Assembly: GCA_023441845.1 (NCBI GenBank)
Contig: JAEZNF010000490.1
Span: 1-6,265, forward strand
From: Bacillota bacterium
GTDB taxonomy: Bacteria; Bacillota; Clostridia; Acetivibrionales; DSM-2933
Direction: 5' to 3'
DNA: 6,265 nt
Of the stretch, positions 1 to 5,614 are shown piece by piece (position 1 is the stretch's first letter; each line of letters starts with the position of its first letter). The notes beneath the pieces are model-generated. The model had not been told where the DNA came from and searched no databases. It was given only the letters and a program-made list of their open reading frames with translations. The position numbers and the translations under genes were made by a program.

Positions 1-271
1 GCGTGGTTATATATGGTAAGCATTTAAAGGAAATGTGTGTAATTTAATTGTGCAAAATAATACACTCGGCCTATATTTATGCAATTGTAAAGTCAATTAC
101 GCCACGCTGCACTAGCGCCATTTTGTCATCCCTATCTTAGTATGTTGCAGAACTTTTGATTTTAACCCATTATAATCCAAATACTCCAAAAGGTCATATT
201 AAATATTAATTATGCAATTATGATTTTTTAGTATCTTATTATTAAAAAAAATTTTTATCCACTGCTTTCAT
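1..271. other. Intergenic region with no credible gene
   Basis: I see no supportable coding sequence here. All six frames are broken by frequent stops. The first bases hold a 14-codon open stretch on the plus strand (3-47) that could be the tail of a gene beginning outside the window, but it is too short to assign. A possible leftward promoter lies at 169-197, so part of this region could be the leader of a gene to the left. No hairpin followed by a T run and no tRNA-like fold was seen. Confidence 0.5.
169..197 (-). promoter_or_regulatory. Possible leftward sigma-A promoter
   Basis: Read on the minus strand, ATGACC (197-192, four of six matches to TTGACA) is followed after 17 bases by a perfect TATAAT (174-169). 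Transcription would start near 162 and run out of the left edge of the window. No gene on this strand is visible inside the window, so the target, if any, lies outside. AT-rich intergenic DNA gives such matches by chance, so this is tentative. Confidence 0.3.
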
Positions 272-300
272 TTGACTTACTTGCTGCATATACTTATAAT
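272..300 (+). promoter_or_regulatory. Sigma-A promoter for the TRIC-family gene
   Basis: TTGACT (272-277) and a perfect TATAAT (295-300) are separated by the ideal 17 bases. The expected start point near 307 would give a leader of about 50 bases before the ATG at 357. With no clear terminator between 983 and 1065, this promoter may also serve hypB. A second TATAAT at 334-339 lacks a good -35 and would start transcription inside the ribosome binding site, so it is not preferred. Confidence 0.65.
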
Positions 301-356
301 TATCTTGTTTGTGATTTTGTTTATCATAAATGCTATAATTGAGAGGGGTTAACTTG

Positions 357-983
357 ATGCTTTTTATTGATATCCTGGGGTTAATTGGGACTGCGGCTTT
401 CGCCGTTTCCGGGGTTCTTGTAGGCATTAAAAGCAGGCTGGACCTGTTCGGAGTTTTTGTGTTGGCAGTATTTACAGCTTCAGGCGGCGGGCTTCTGCGG
501 GATATTATTCTAAAGAAGGGTATGCCTGTTCTTTTTACTGATTCAAGGTATTTAATTACCATATTTTTGTCTACTGTCCTGGCATGCTCGCTCTTCCGTT
601 TCCTGACCAAAATACATTTGTTCATTCAGGTGTTTGATGCACTTGGACTTGGTGTATTTACTGTTTTGGCGGCTTTTGAGTGTATAAGCCTTAAAGTACC
701 GCTGATCGGCATTATATTTATCTCTGTTTTAACCGGAATTGGGGGCGGTATAATAAGGGACATACTGGTAAACAATGTTCCTATGGTGTTTAAAAGCGAA
801 ATATACGCGCTTGCATCCATAATAGGCGCATTCGCCTTTTACTTTTTATATAAAAACATTGATTTAGCAGTAAGCATGTATGTCTGCATTCTATTGGTGT
901 TTGCAGTAAGGATAACTGCGGTTTACTTCAACTTGAATTTACCGGTTTTAAGCCCCGATGCTCCCAGGCAAGATACCCTGTAG
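357..983 (+). CDS. TRIC/YadS-YicG family membrane protein (UPF0126, PF03458)
   Basis: A 208-residue, very hydrophobic protein with about seven predicted membrane helices. It is built as two related three-helix halves plus a final helix. The family signature occurs twice: GGGLLRD at residues 43-49 and GGGIIRD at 129-135. Each sits at the end of a glycine-rich helix, as in bacterial trimeric intracellular cation (TRIC) channels and in E. coli YadS/YicG. Family members are described as trimeric monovalent-cation channels, and YicG as a glycine transporter; the sequence does not say which substrate applies here. The length is normal. I chose ATG 357 because GAGAGGGG at 341-348 is a good Shine-Dalgarno eight bases upstream; an upstream TTG at 339 would overlap that site. 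hypB follows after 81 bases. Family is secure, substrate is not. Confidence 0.88.
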   Translation: MLFIDILGLIGTAAFAVSGVLVGIKSRLDLFGVFVLAVFTASGGGLLRDIILKKGMPVLFTDSRYLITIFLSTVLACSLFRFLTKIHLFIQVFDALGLGVFTVLAAFECISLKVPLIGIIFISVLTGIGGGIIRDILVNNVPMVFKSEIYALASIIGAFAFYFLYKNIDLAVSMYVCILLVFAVRITAVYFNLNLPVLSPDAPRQDTL

Positions 984-1064
984 AATAAATCAGAGGGTTA
1001 ACGAAGCTCTGTGATTCAAAATATAAGACAAATCCATATTAAATAATATAAGGAGGAAAACCAT

Positions 1065-1715
1065 ATGGAAATTAAGGTATTGAAAAATATTATGCACGCT
1101 AACCAGCAAATAGCTGAGGACAACAGAAAGACATTCGGGGGTAAAAATATAACCGCTGTTAATATAATGGCCTCTCCGGGAGCAGGAAAGACAAGCATTA
1201 TATTGAAGCTCATCGAGGCCCTGAAGGATGATATCGGTGTAAGTGTAGTTGAGGGAGACATTGCATCCAGTATTGATGCCGAGAAGGTTGATCGGTACGA
1301 GGTTCCGGTAATTCAGATAAATACGGGCGGTGGTTGCCATTTAGATGCAAACATGATAAAAACCGTTGTCTCGGATTTAAATATAAAGGATAATTCCCTG
1401 CTGCTTATTGAAAATGTCGGCAATCTGGTTTGTCCCTCAACGTTTGATCTGGGTGAAAAAATAAAGATGGTGATTGCAAGCGTACCGGAGGGGCACGATA
1501 AACCTTTCAAATTCACTTCCATGTTTGAAGCTGCCGATGTCATCATTCTAAACAAAACCGACCTGATGCCATACATAGACTTTGATAAAGACATGTTCTA
1601 CAAGGGTGTTCGTGCATTAACAAAGGATTCTCCAATATTTGAAATATCCTGCAAGACAGGAGAAGGAGTAGATGAGTTTATAAATTGGATTAAAGAAACT
1701 CATCAAAATGGATAA
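1065..1715 (+). CDS. hypB: Hydrogenase nickel incorporation GTPase HypB
   Basis: A 216-residue SIMIBI-class GTPase that helps insert Ni into [NiFe]-hydrogenase, using GTP hydrolysis and usually partnering HypA. Visible motifs are the P-loop SPGAGKTS (residues 37-44), the GDI segment (64-66), the metal site Cys91-His92 in GGGCHLD, Cys122 in NLVCP, and the guanine-specificity motif NKTD (162-165). The Cys-His...Cys set is the G-domain metal site known from HypB structures. The N-terminal CxxCGC nickel motif of the E. coli type and the histidine-rich stretch of some homologues are both absent, so this is the compact form. The residue usually lysine in GKGCH is glycine. AAGGAGG at 1050-1056 lies eight bases before the ATG. 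No hypA or other hyp gene is visible nearby. A role in maturing another nickel enzyme is possible. Confidence 0.93.
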   Translation: MEIKVLKNIMHANQQIAEDNRKTFGGKNITAVNIMASPGAGKTSIILKLIEALKDDIGVSVVEGDIASSIDAEKVDRYEVPVIQINTGGGCHLDANMIKTVVSDLNIKDNSLLLIENVGNLVCPSTFDLGEKIKMVIASVPEGHDKPFKFTSMFEAADVIILNKTDLMPYIDFDKDMFYKGVRALTKDSPIFEISCKTGEGVDEFINWIKETHQNG

Positions 1716-1728
1716 TTTGTTTACTTTC

Positions 1729-1758
1729 TTCATAAATATTTCCTATAAGCTGTATAAT
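1729..1758 (+). promoter_or_regulatory. Possible promoter for the SleB-like gene
   Basis: TTCATA (1729-1734) and TATAAT (1753-1758) are separated by 18 bases, giving a predicted start near 1765 and a leader of about 57 bases. The product looks like a spore-cortex enzyme, so a sporulation sigma factor might be used instead, but I could not fit a convincing sigma-E or sigma-G site. No terminator is evident after hypB, so read-through is also possible. Confidence 0.35.
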
Positions 1759-1821
1759 TTTTTTAAGCATTATGATAGAATATTAATTATTTTTACCATT
1801 ATTTTTGTAGGGGGATGATTT

Positions 1822-2649
1822 ATGAAGAAAGCCAGAAGCATGCTAGTTTTATTTATTATACTTTGTTTTAGTTTTACTTTGAAATGCCAAACCGCTGCAC
1901 TTACGCAACAGATATTTATATCCGTAAAAGTAAACAACAACTATATTAAAACAGATGCGCAGCCATATACGAAGGACGGCCGTACCTATGTCTCACTAAG
2001 GAACATAGCCGAAGCACTGAGTGCAGATGTAGCCTGGGTAGCCGAAGAAAACAAGATAATTATCGCTAATGAAATAAAAAGCATAGAAATGTTTCCCGGA
2101 AGCAAGGAGTTCTACATAAACGGTGAAGCAAAGACAATGGATGCTACAGCTGAAATAAAAAACGGCCGGATAATGGTTCCTGTTAAATTCATAGCCGAAA
2201 ATTTGGATTGTACAGTTAAATGGGATGAGCCGACATATACCGTACTGATTACCAAGAATGGCATTGTTGTCCCCCCTGACCATGTCTTAAAAAGATCTTA
2301 TACCGATACTGATTTATTATGGCTTGCCAGAATAGTTCATGTTGAGGTGAAAGGTATGTCTTTAGATACTAAACTCGCAGTTGCAAACGTAGTTATTAAC
2401 AGAGTAAAATACTCCTTCGGAAACTCAATATATGATGTAATTTATGCCCCAAACCAGTTCCCTCCGGCACATAAATCCGGTTTCAAGACCTTAACTCCGT
2501 CAAAGGAGTGTATAATTGCTGCAAAAATGGCTTTAGAGGGAGTTAATAACATAGGAAAATGTGTATTCTTCAATGATCATAAATTTAATAACAACAGGAT
2601 TTCTTTATATAAGAAAATGGACGGTATGTATTTTTATTGCTACAAATAG
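1822..2649 (+). CDS. Secreted cell-wall hydrolase: copper-amine-oxidase-N-like domain plus SleB/CwlJ domain
   Basis: A 275-residue exported protein. Residues 1-26 form a signal peptide: KK at the start, a hydrophobic core to about 20, and likely cleavage near Ala25-Ala26. Residues about 33-145 match the copper-amine-oxidase N-terminal-like domain (PF07833), with the TYVSLRNIAEAL and GRIMVPVKFIAENL signatures typical of clostridial surface proteins; despite the name, this module is not an enzyme. Residues about 160-270 match the SleB/CwlJ hydrolase family (PF07486). In the LARIVHVEVKG segment, Glu175 aligns with the catalytic glutamate, followed by the VANVVINRV helix. The family includes spore-cortex lytic enzymes acting on muramic-delta-lactam peptidoglycan during germination; a vegetative or cell-surface role is equally possible. 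AGGGGG at 1809-1814 is seven bases before the ATG. The name sleB is withheld because the classical N-terminal peptidoglycan-binding domain is missing. Confidence 0.85.
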   Translation: MKKARSMLVLFIILCFSFTLKCQTAALTQQIFISVKVNNNYIKTDAQPYTKDGRTYVSLRNIAEALSADVAWVAEENKIIIANEIKSIEMFPGSKEFYINGEAKTMDATAEIKNGRIMVPVKFIAENLDCTVKWDEPTYTVLITKNGIVVPPDHVLKRSYTDTDLLWLARIVHVEVKGMSLDTKLAVANVVINRVKYSFGNSIYDVIYAPNQFPPAHKSGFKTLTPSKECIIAAKMALEGVNNIGKCVFFNDHKFNNNRISLYKKMDGMYFYCYK

Positions 2650-2812
2650 TGTTTATTCTGCTTATTTATACTACTTATCAAGCCTTACTCCTCACACCAT
2701 TCAAACCCATATAACCGATTAATTTATTCAGTGATTATATTTTTCCCTAATCATTTTTACAAGCATTTCCATCTATGCCATCCTTAAACTGCTTCAGATT
2801 ATTCTCAGAAAT

Positions 2813-2855
2813 AAAAAGTCCTTCATGGATTTAATTTGCCTTGAAGGACTTTTTT
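2813..2855. terminator. Bidirectional intrinsic terminator between convergent genes
   Basis: The core stem GTCCTTCA (2818-2825) pairs with TGAAGGAC (2842-2849), and flanking A and T runs extend it to about 13 pairs around a 16-base loop. The right arm runs into six T's (2850-2855) for the plus strand. The left arm begins with five A's (2813-2817), which read as T's on the minus strand. It lies about 165 bases after the SleB-like gene and about 75 bases after the deoC stop, so it can end both transcripts. The interval 2650-2812 holds no gene that I can support. Confidence 0.8.
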
Positions 2856-2931
2856 GACAAAAAATATCAGAGTTTTCGCACTTAAGCTTCTAAACTATGG
2901 TTAGAAAATTATAGATCAACTAAATTAATTC

Positions 2932-3609
2932 TCAATAGCTTCCTTTATAGGTTTCATCGAGACTCATGATTGCCCTGGTTGCACTGGTACCAAGCCTTGT
3001 ACAGCCCGCTTCAAGCAGTGAATCAGCAAACTCTGAAGTTTTAATGCCTCCTGATGCTTTAACCTGAACATTTGGGGAGACTGTCTCCCTCATTAACCTG
3101 ATGTCTTCGATGGAAGCTCCGCCTCCGTTAAAACCGGTGCTTGTTTTGACAAAATCCGCTCCGGCTTTCTCTACAAGCTTACATGCAGTGACTTTCTGTT
3201 CATCGGTCAATAAAGATGTCTCTATAATAACCTTTATCAAAGCGCCTTCCCTGTGGGCGGCCTCAGTAACCTTGCGGATATCTTCCTCCACATAATCGTA
3301 TTCATTTGATAAAAGCCTTCCTACATTTATGACCATGTCCACTTCTTTTGCACCGTTTGCAATTGCCTCTGATGCTTCAAAAACTTTAACGGCCGTGGTT
3401 GTTGAGCCGTGTGGGAAACCGATTACCGTTCCTACAAGGACATCCGAGCCTTTTAATAGTTCACATGCAACTTTTACATCACAGGGCTTTACACATACTG
3501 AGAAAACCCCGTATTGCTTTGCAATTTCGCATTCCCTCTTTAAATCCGCTATCGTCATATCAGGCTTTAACACAGCGTGATCTATTGTTTTTGCCATATT
3601 CTTCTTCAC
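2932..3609 (-). CDS. deoC: Deoxyribose-phosphate aldolase DeoC
   Basis: A 225-residue class I aldolase (DERA) that reversibly splits 2-deoxy-D-ribose 5-phosphate into acetaldehyde and glyceraldehyde 3-phosphate, in cytoplasmic deoxynucleoside breakdown. The TIM-barrel signatures are all present: TIDHAVLKP near the start, Asp91 in EVDMVIN, the Schiff-base lysine Lys155 in FVKTSTGF, and the second catalytic lysine Lys184 in VKASGGIKT. These correspond to Asp102, Lys167 and Lys201 of the E. coli enzyme. The length is typical of Firmicute DeoC. The start is taken as GTG 3609 because AAAGGGG (3618-3624) sits eight bases upstream; the internal ATG at 3597 has only a weak, too-close AAGAAG. No deoxynucleoside phosphorylase, kinase or deoB gene is adjacent, so here it stands as a single-gene unit between terminators. 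Confidence 0.95.
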   Translation of the reverse strand: MKKNMAKTIDHAVLKPDMTIADLKRECEIAKQYGVFSVCVKPCDVKVACELLKGSDVLVGTVIGFPHGSTTTAVKVFEASEAIANGAKEVDMVINVGRLLSNEYDYVEEDIRKVTEAAHREGALIKVIIETSLLTDEQKVTACKLVEKAGADFVKTSTGFNGGGASIEDIRLMRETVSPNVQVKASGGIKTSEFADSLLEAGCTRLGTSATRAIMSLDETYKGSY

Positions 3610-3648
3610 TTAGCCAACCCCTTTAACAAAAATATTCTCTGTAATCCT

Positions 3649-3676
3649 ATCATACTATTACTGCATCCAAAAACAA
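3649..3676 (-). promoter_or_regulatory. Possible deoC promoter
   Basis: On the minus strand, TTGTTT (3676-3671) is followed after 16 bases by TATGAT (3654-3649). The start point near 3642 would give a leader of about 30 bases before the GTG of deoC. The -35 element overlaps the tail of the hairpin at 3675-3702. The -10 is good, while the -35 matches only three of six positions. Confidence 0.4.
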
Positions 3677-3702
3677 ATCATAATTACAAAAAATTATGAT
3701 TT
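3675..3702 (-). terminator. AT-rich hairpin, possible weak terminator
   Basis: A perfect 11-pair inverted repeat, AAATCATAATT (3675-3685) and AATTATGATTT (3692-3702), encloses a six-base loop. Read on the minus strand it is followed by GTTTTTGG, a short T run. It overlaps the stop codon of the possible small ORF at 3694-3837, so it could end that transcript. The stem has only one G-C pair, so its strength as a terminator is doubtful. Confidence 0.45.
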
Positions 3703-3837
3703 TATATATGAAATCAGCTCATCTATATATTTCTGTTTTGTAAAATCCACAGGCTGGCTGTACGCTGTAAGCATACCTCTTTCATCCGGCGTTAATTCCT
3801 TTTTACTTTTTAGCTTCCATTTTAACAGTGTCATCAT
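3694..3837 (-). CDS. Possible 47-residue small protein
   Basis: An open frame from ATG-ATG at 3837 to a TAA at 3696-3694 encodes 47 residues, starting MMTLLKWKLKSKKELTPDER and ending in a charged, probably helical segment DELISYIKS. It has no membrane helix and no cysteine. For it: an ordered mix of charged and hydrophobic residues, and a hairpin exactly at its stop. Against it: no Shine-Dalgarno upstream of 3837 and no clear promoter. The frame stays open a little further upstream, with GTG at 3858 or TTG at 3870 as alternatives, then closes. I do not recognise the sequence. It could be a genuine small gene, the remnant of a larger one, or chance. Confidence 0.35.
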   Translation of the reverse strand: MMTLLKWKLKSKKELTPDERGMLTAYSQPVDFTKQKYIDELISYIKS

Positions 3838-3900
3838 TGTTATATTATTAGAACACACACTACAATTCAAATGAATTTATGAAGAATTATATCCCACTCG

Positions 3901-3933
3901 AAAAAATAGAGACTAATAAAAATCAGTCTCTAT
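3901..3933 (-). terminator. Intrinsic terminator of ndk
   Basis: A nine-pair stem, ATAGAGACT (3906-3914) and AGTCTCTAT (3925-3933), encloses a ten-base loop. On the minus strand it is followed directly by a run of T's (complement of the A's at 3901-3906). It starts 23 bases after the ndk stop codon and separates ndk from the genes downstream. Confidence 0.8.
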
Positions 3934-3956
3934 AAAATAACGTTAAACTATTACTC

Positions 3957-4367
3957 TTACGGCATATAGTCAGGAAAGAACCTTTTTGCCTCAGCGACGA
4001 AGTTTTCATCGGAATCAGAGCCATGAATCAGATTTTGAAAAGGATTTGAGCCATAATCACCCCTAATGGTTCCGGGTGAAGCTTCCAGGGCATTAGTACT
4101 TCCCATCATGCTGCGTACAGTCCTAACCGCCTCTTTTCCACTTAGAATCATAAAAATACTGGGGCCTGAGAGCATGTATTCTTCAATTTCTCCAAAGAAT
4201 GGTTTCGAAGCCAAATGTGAATAATGTTCTACCAGTTTTTCCTTGGTTATAAGCTCCATTCTCATTTGACTTATTATAAAGCCTTTTTTTTCGAATCTTT
4301 CAATGATTTCACCTACCAGCCCACGCTTTACAGCATCCGGCTTCAGAATAACTAATGTACTGCTCAT
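3957..4367 (-). CDS. ndk: Nucleoside diphosphate kinase
   Basis: A 136-residue cytoplasmic enzyme that transfers the gamma-phosphate of ATP to other nucleoside diphosphates through a phosphohistidine intermediate. The active-site histidine is His115 in NLIHGSDS, the family signature. Other conserved residues are visible: Lys9 in LKPDAV, Tyr49, Arg85, Thr91 in GSTN, Arg102 in GTIRGDYG, and Asn112. The length is normal for bacterial Ndk. AGGAG (4380-4376) lies eight bases before the ATG, which fixes the start. It is flanked by terminators on both sides and so is probably transcribed alone. I found no convincing promoter in the short space between the upstream terminator (4484-4448) and the start, although a TATAAAAT-like stretch is present there. 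It shares nucleotide metabolism with deoC but no operon. Confidence 0.96.
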   Translation of the reverse strand: MSSTLVILKPDAVKRGLVGEIIERFEKKGFIISQMRMELITKEKLVEHYSHLASKPFFGEIEEYMLSGPSIFMILSGKEAVRTVRSMMGSTNALEASPGTIRGDYGSNPFQNLIHGSDSDENFVAEAKRFFPDYMP

Positions 4368-4447
4368 AGAATCATCTCCTCATTTTTAGTATTTTGACAA
4401 ATAGCACTCAGCACGCAATTTTATATTTTTGTGATGCCTGAATAACT

Positions 4448-4484
4448 AAAAAACGCCAAAACCATATATTCGTATAGTTTTGGC
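4448..4484 (-). terminator. Intrinsic terminator downstream of the anfO-like operon
   Basis: On the minus strand, GCCAAAAC (4484-4477) pairs with GTTTTGGC (4462-4455). A mismatch and three further pairs lie inside, around a six-base loop. Six T's follow (complement of the A's at 4448-4453). It lies about 157 bases after the stop of the repeat protein and about 80 bases before ndk, so it closes the anfO-like transcript. Confidence 0.75.
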
Positions 4485-4500
4485 ATCTCAGCCTCAAATA

Positions 4501-4523
4501 ATTTACTTTTAGTATAAGTAAAT
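4501..4523. repeat. Perfect 8-base inverted repeat
   Basis: ATTTACTT (4501-4508) and AAGTAAAT (4516-4523) form a hairpin with a seven-base loop, upstream of the terminator in transcript order. No T run follows on either strand. It could be a structure in the 3' untranslated region, a protein-binding site or chance in AT-rich DNA. The rest of 4485-4640 contains no open frame that I can support. Confidence 0.35.
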
Positions 4524-4640
4524 AGTTTTAGGAGCGCAATTCATCCAGGAATTCTGCATTGCCTTCGTATTATTCAATTATTAATCCGGTTATATAATAA
4601 AGCCTTTATTAATTCAATCCTGATAGTACAGACTGATAAA

Positions 4641-5588
4641 TCAGCCGCACATAGTGCATTTTGAACAATCTGAGCATCCAAGGCTTAAATACTGAGGATA
4701 ATGACGAATCGAAAAAGCACACTTCCCGATTTCATATTTTACAGTACTTCCAGCAAAGCTAACAAAACCGTCAAAAAACTCCATACGCATCGGGATAACT
4801 GCCGTATTCTCCGTTTCCATGATTGACGGTTGAATTTTCGGTCCGAAAATGTGCATCTTTCCATTACTGTCAGTAACAGTGACAATATCGGTAGATGTGA
4901 TTAACGATTGCACAGCACCGTCATTGTAAAACTTAAGAGAATTGTTATCCCCATTTATTCCGTTGGAACGTGAATCATACGCAGCAATCGTACCTATGGG
5001 TGTTTTTACAGGCAGTATATCAGATGGCTCGAGAGATTTAATTTTTCCGTCGGCATAAAATGAAATACCTGTGCGGATATTGACGCGGCCTAACGGACTT
5101 CTGTCCTCCAAAGTTTCATCAGGCCAGAGTGTTACGCTTTTAATCTTACCCGATTCATAAAAGTATATTCCGTTTATTCTTGATTTTAAACTTAGTGATC
5201 CTATATTGAAAGTATATTCTTCCGCCAATCCATATTCATCCTCTTCTGTCCAATAGGCAGATATTTTACCGTTTAATGGGAACAGTCTTTTAATAGCCCC
5301 GCTTTCATAAAAGGTTAGCAGTTCGGCAGGAAGTTCACCAATGGAAGTTTTCACAAAAGTTTGTTCTTGCAGAGATATACTTTTTAAAACACCGCTTTTG
5401 TAGAAAGTCATGGAATTGATATTCTTTTTTCTTATTCCGCTGGATTCAAATTGGGGTACAAAAGTGCCACAGGGGGTACAAAGCTCGTTATACCGGTTTA
5501 CAATGCATTCGCGTATACTTCCGTTTTCAAAGTAAGTACATTGAATTATTCCCTTGATAGTGCCATATTTGGAATCACAAGTTTGCAT
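4641..5588 (-). CDS. Repeat protein of unknown function (FYxxGxIKS repeats, cysteine tail), downstream of anfO-like gene
   Basis: I do not recognise this 315-residue protein as a named gene. About seven copies of a short motif, consensus FYxSGxIKS, start near residues 20, 47, 62, 93, 143, 177 and 220; clear examples are FYESGAIKR, FYESGKIKS and FYADGKIKS. Most are preceded by a second element like TPIGTI or SPLGRV (near 9, 41, 84, 167 and 199), so the repeat is two-part. It recalls MORN/YwqK-type beta-hairpin repeats, but the fit is loose. The last residues carry C305-x2-C308-x2-C311-x2-C314, and more cysteines lie near the N terminus (4, 17, 28, 37, 40), including a CTPC pair. No signal peptide or membrane helix is evident, so it is probably cytoplasmic. 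AAGGATGTGA (5604-5595), one mismatch from the ideal ribosome site, fixes the start. The gene begins 26 bases after the anfO-like stop, so the two are very likely co-transcribed. Metal or Fe-S binding is inference. Confidence 0.82.
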   Translation of the reverse strand: MQTCDSKYGTIKGIIQCTYFENGSIRECIVNRYNELCTPCGTFVPQFESSGIRKKNINSMTFYKSGVLKSISLQEQTFVKTSIGELPAELLTFYESGAIKRLFPLNGKISAYWTEEDEYGLAEEYTFNIGSLSLKSRINGIYFYESGKIKSVTLWPDETLEDRSPLGRVNIRTGISFYADGKIKSLEPSDILPVKTPIGTIAAYDSRSNGINGDNNSLKFYNDGAVQSLITSTDIVTVTDSNGKMHIFGPKIQPSIMETENTAVIPMRMEFFDGFVSFAGSTVKYEIGKCAFSIRHYPQYLSLGCSDCSKCTMCG

Positions 5589-5614
5589 ATGCTTTCACAT
5601 CCTTATAAAGAATT

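Noticed and set aside
1..107. Inverted GCGTGG (1-6) and CCACGC (102-107), and a 10-base direct repeat TTATGCAATT (77-86, 210-219)
   Set aside because: They are short, far apart and expected by chance in AT-rich DNA; there is no sign of a mobile-element end or attachment site.
77..121. A 14-codon minus-strand frame starting at 121, behind a GGGATG-like ribosome site, as a leader peptide
   Set aside because: It is too short to support, has no run of regulatory codons, and no downstream gene is visible.
334..339. TATAAT just before the TRIC gene as its promoter
   Set aside because: The -35 is poor, and transcription would start within the Shine-Dalgarno site; the 272-300 promoter fits better.
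988..1016. Hairpin AATCAGAG/CTCTGtgATT between the TRIC gene and hypB as a terminator
   Set aside because: The stem is bulged and is followed by CAAAATATAAG, not a T run.
1015..1042. TTCAAA-16-TATTAA as a separate hypB promoter
   Set aside because: Transcription would start at the hypB ribosome site, and both boxes match only four of six positions.
2932..3609. deoC and ndk as one nucleotide-metabolism operon
   Set aside because: A strong terminator (3901-3933), a second hairpin (3675-3702) and a separate deoC promoter candidate lie between them.
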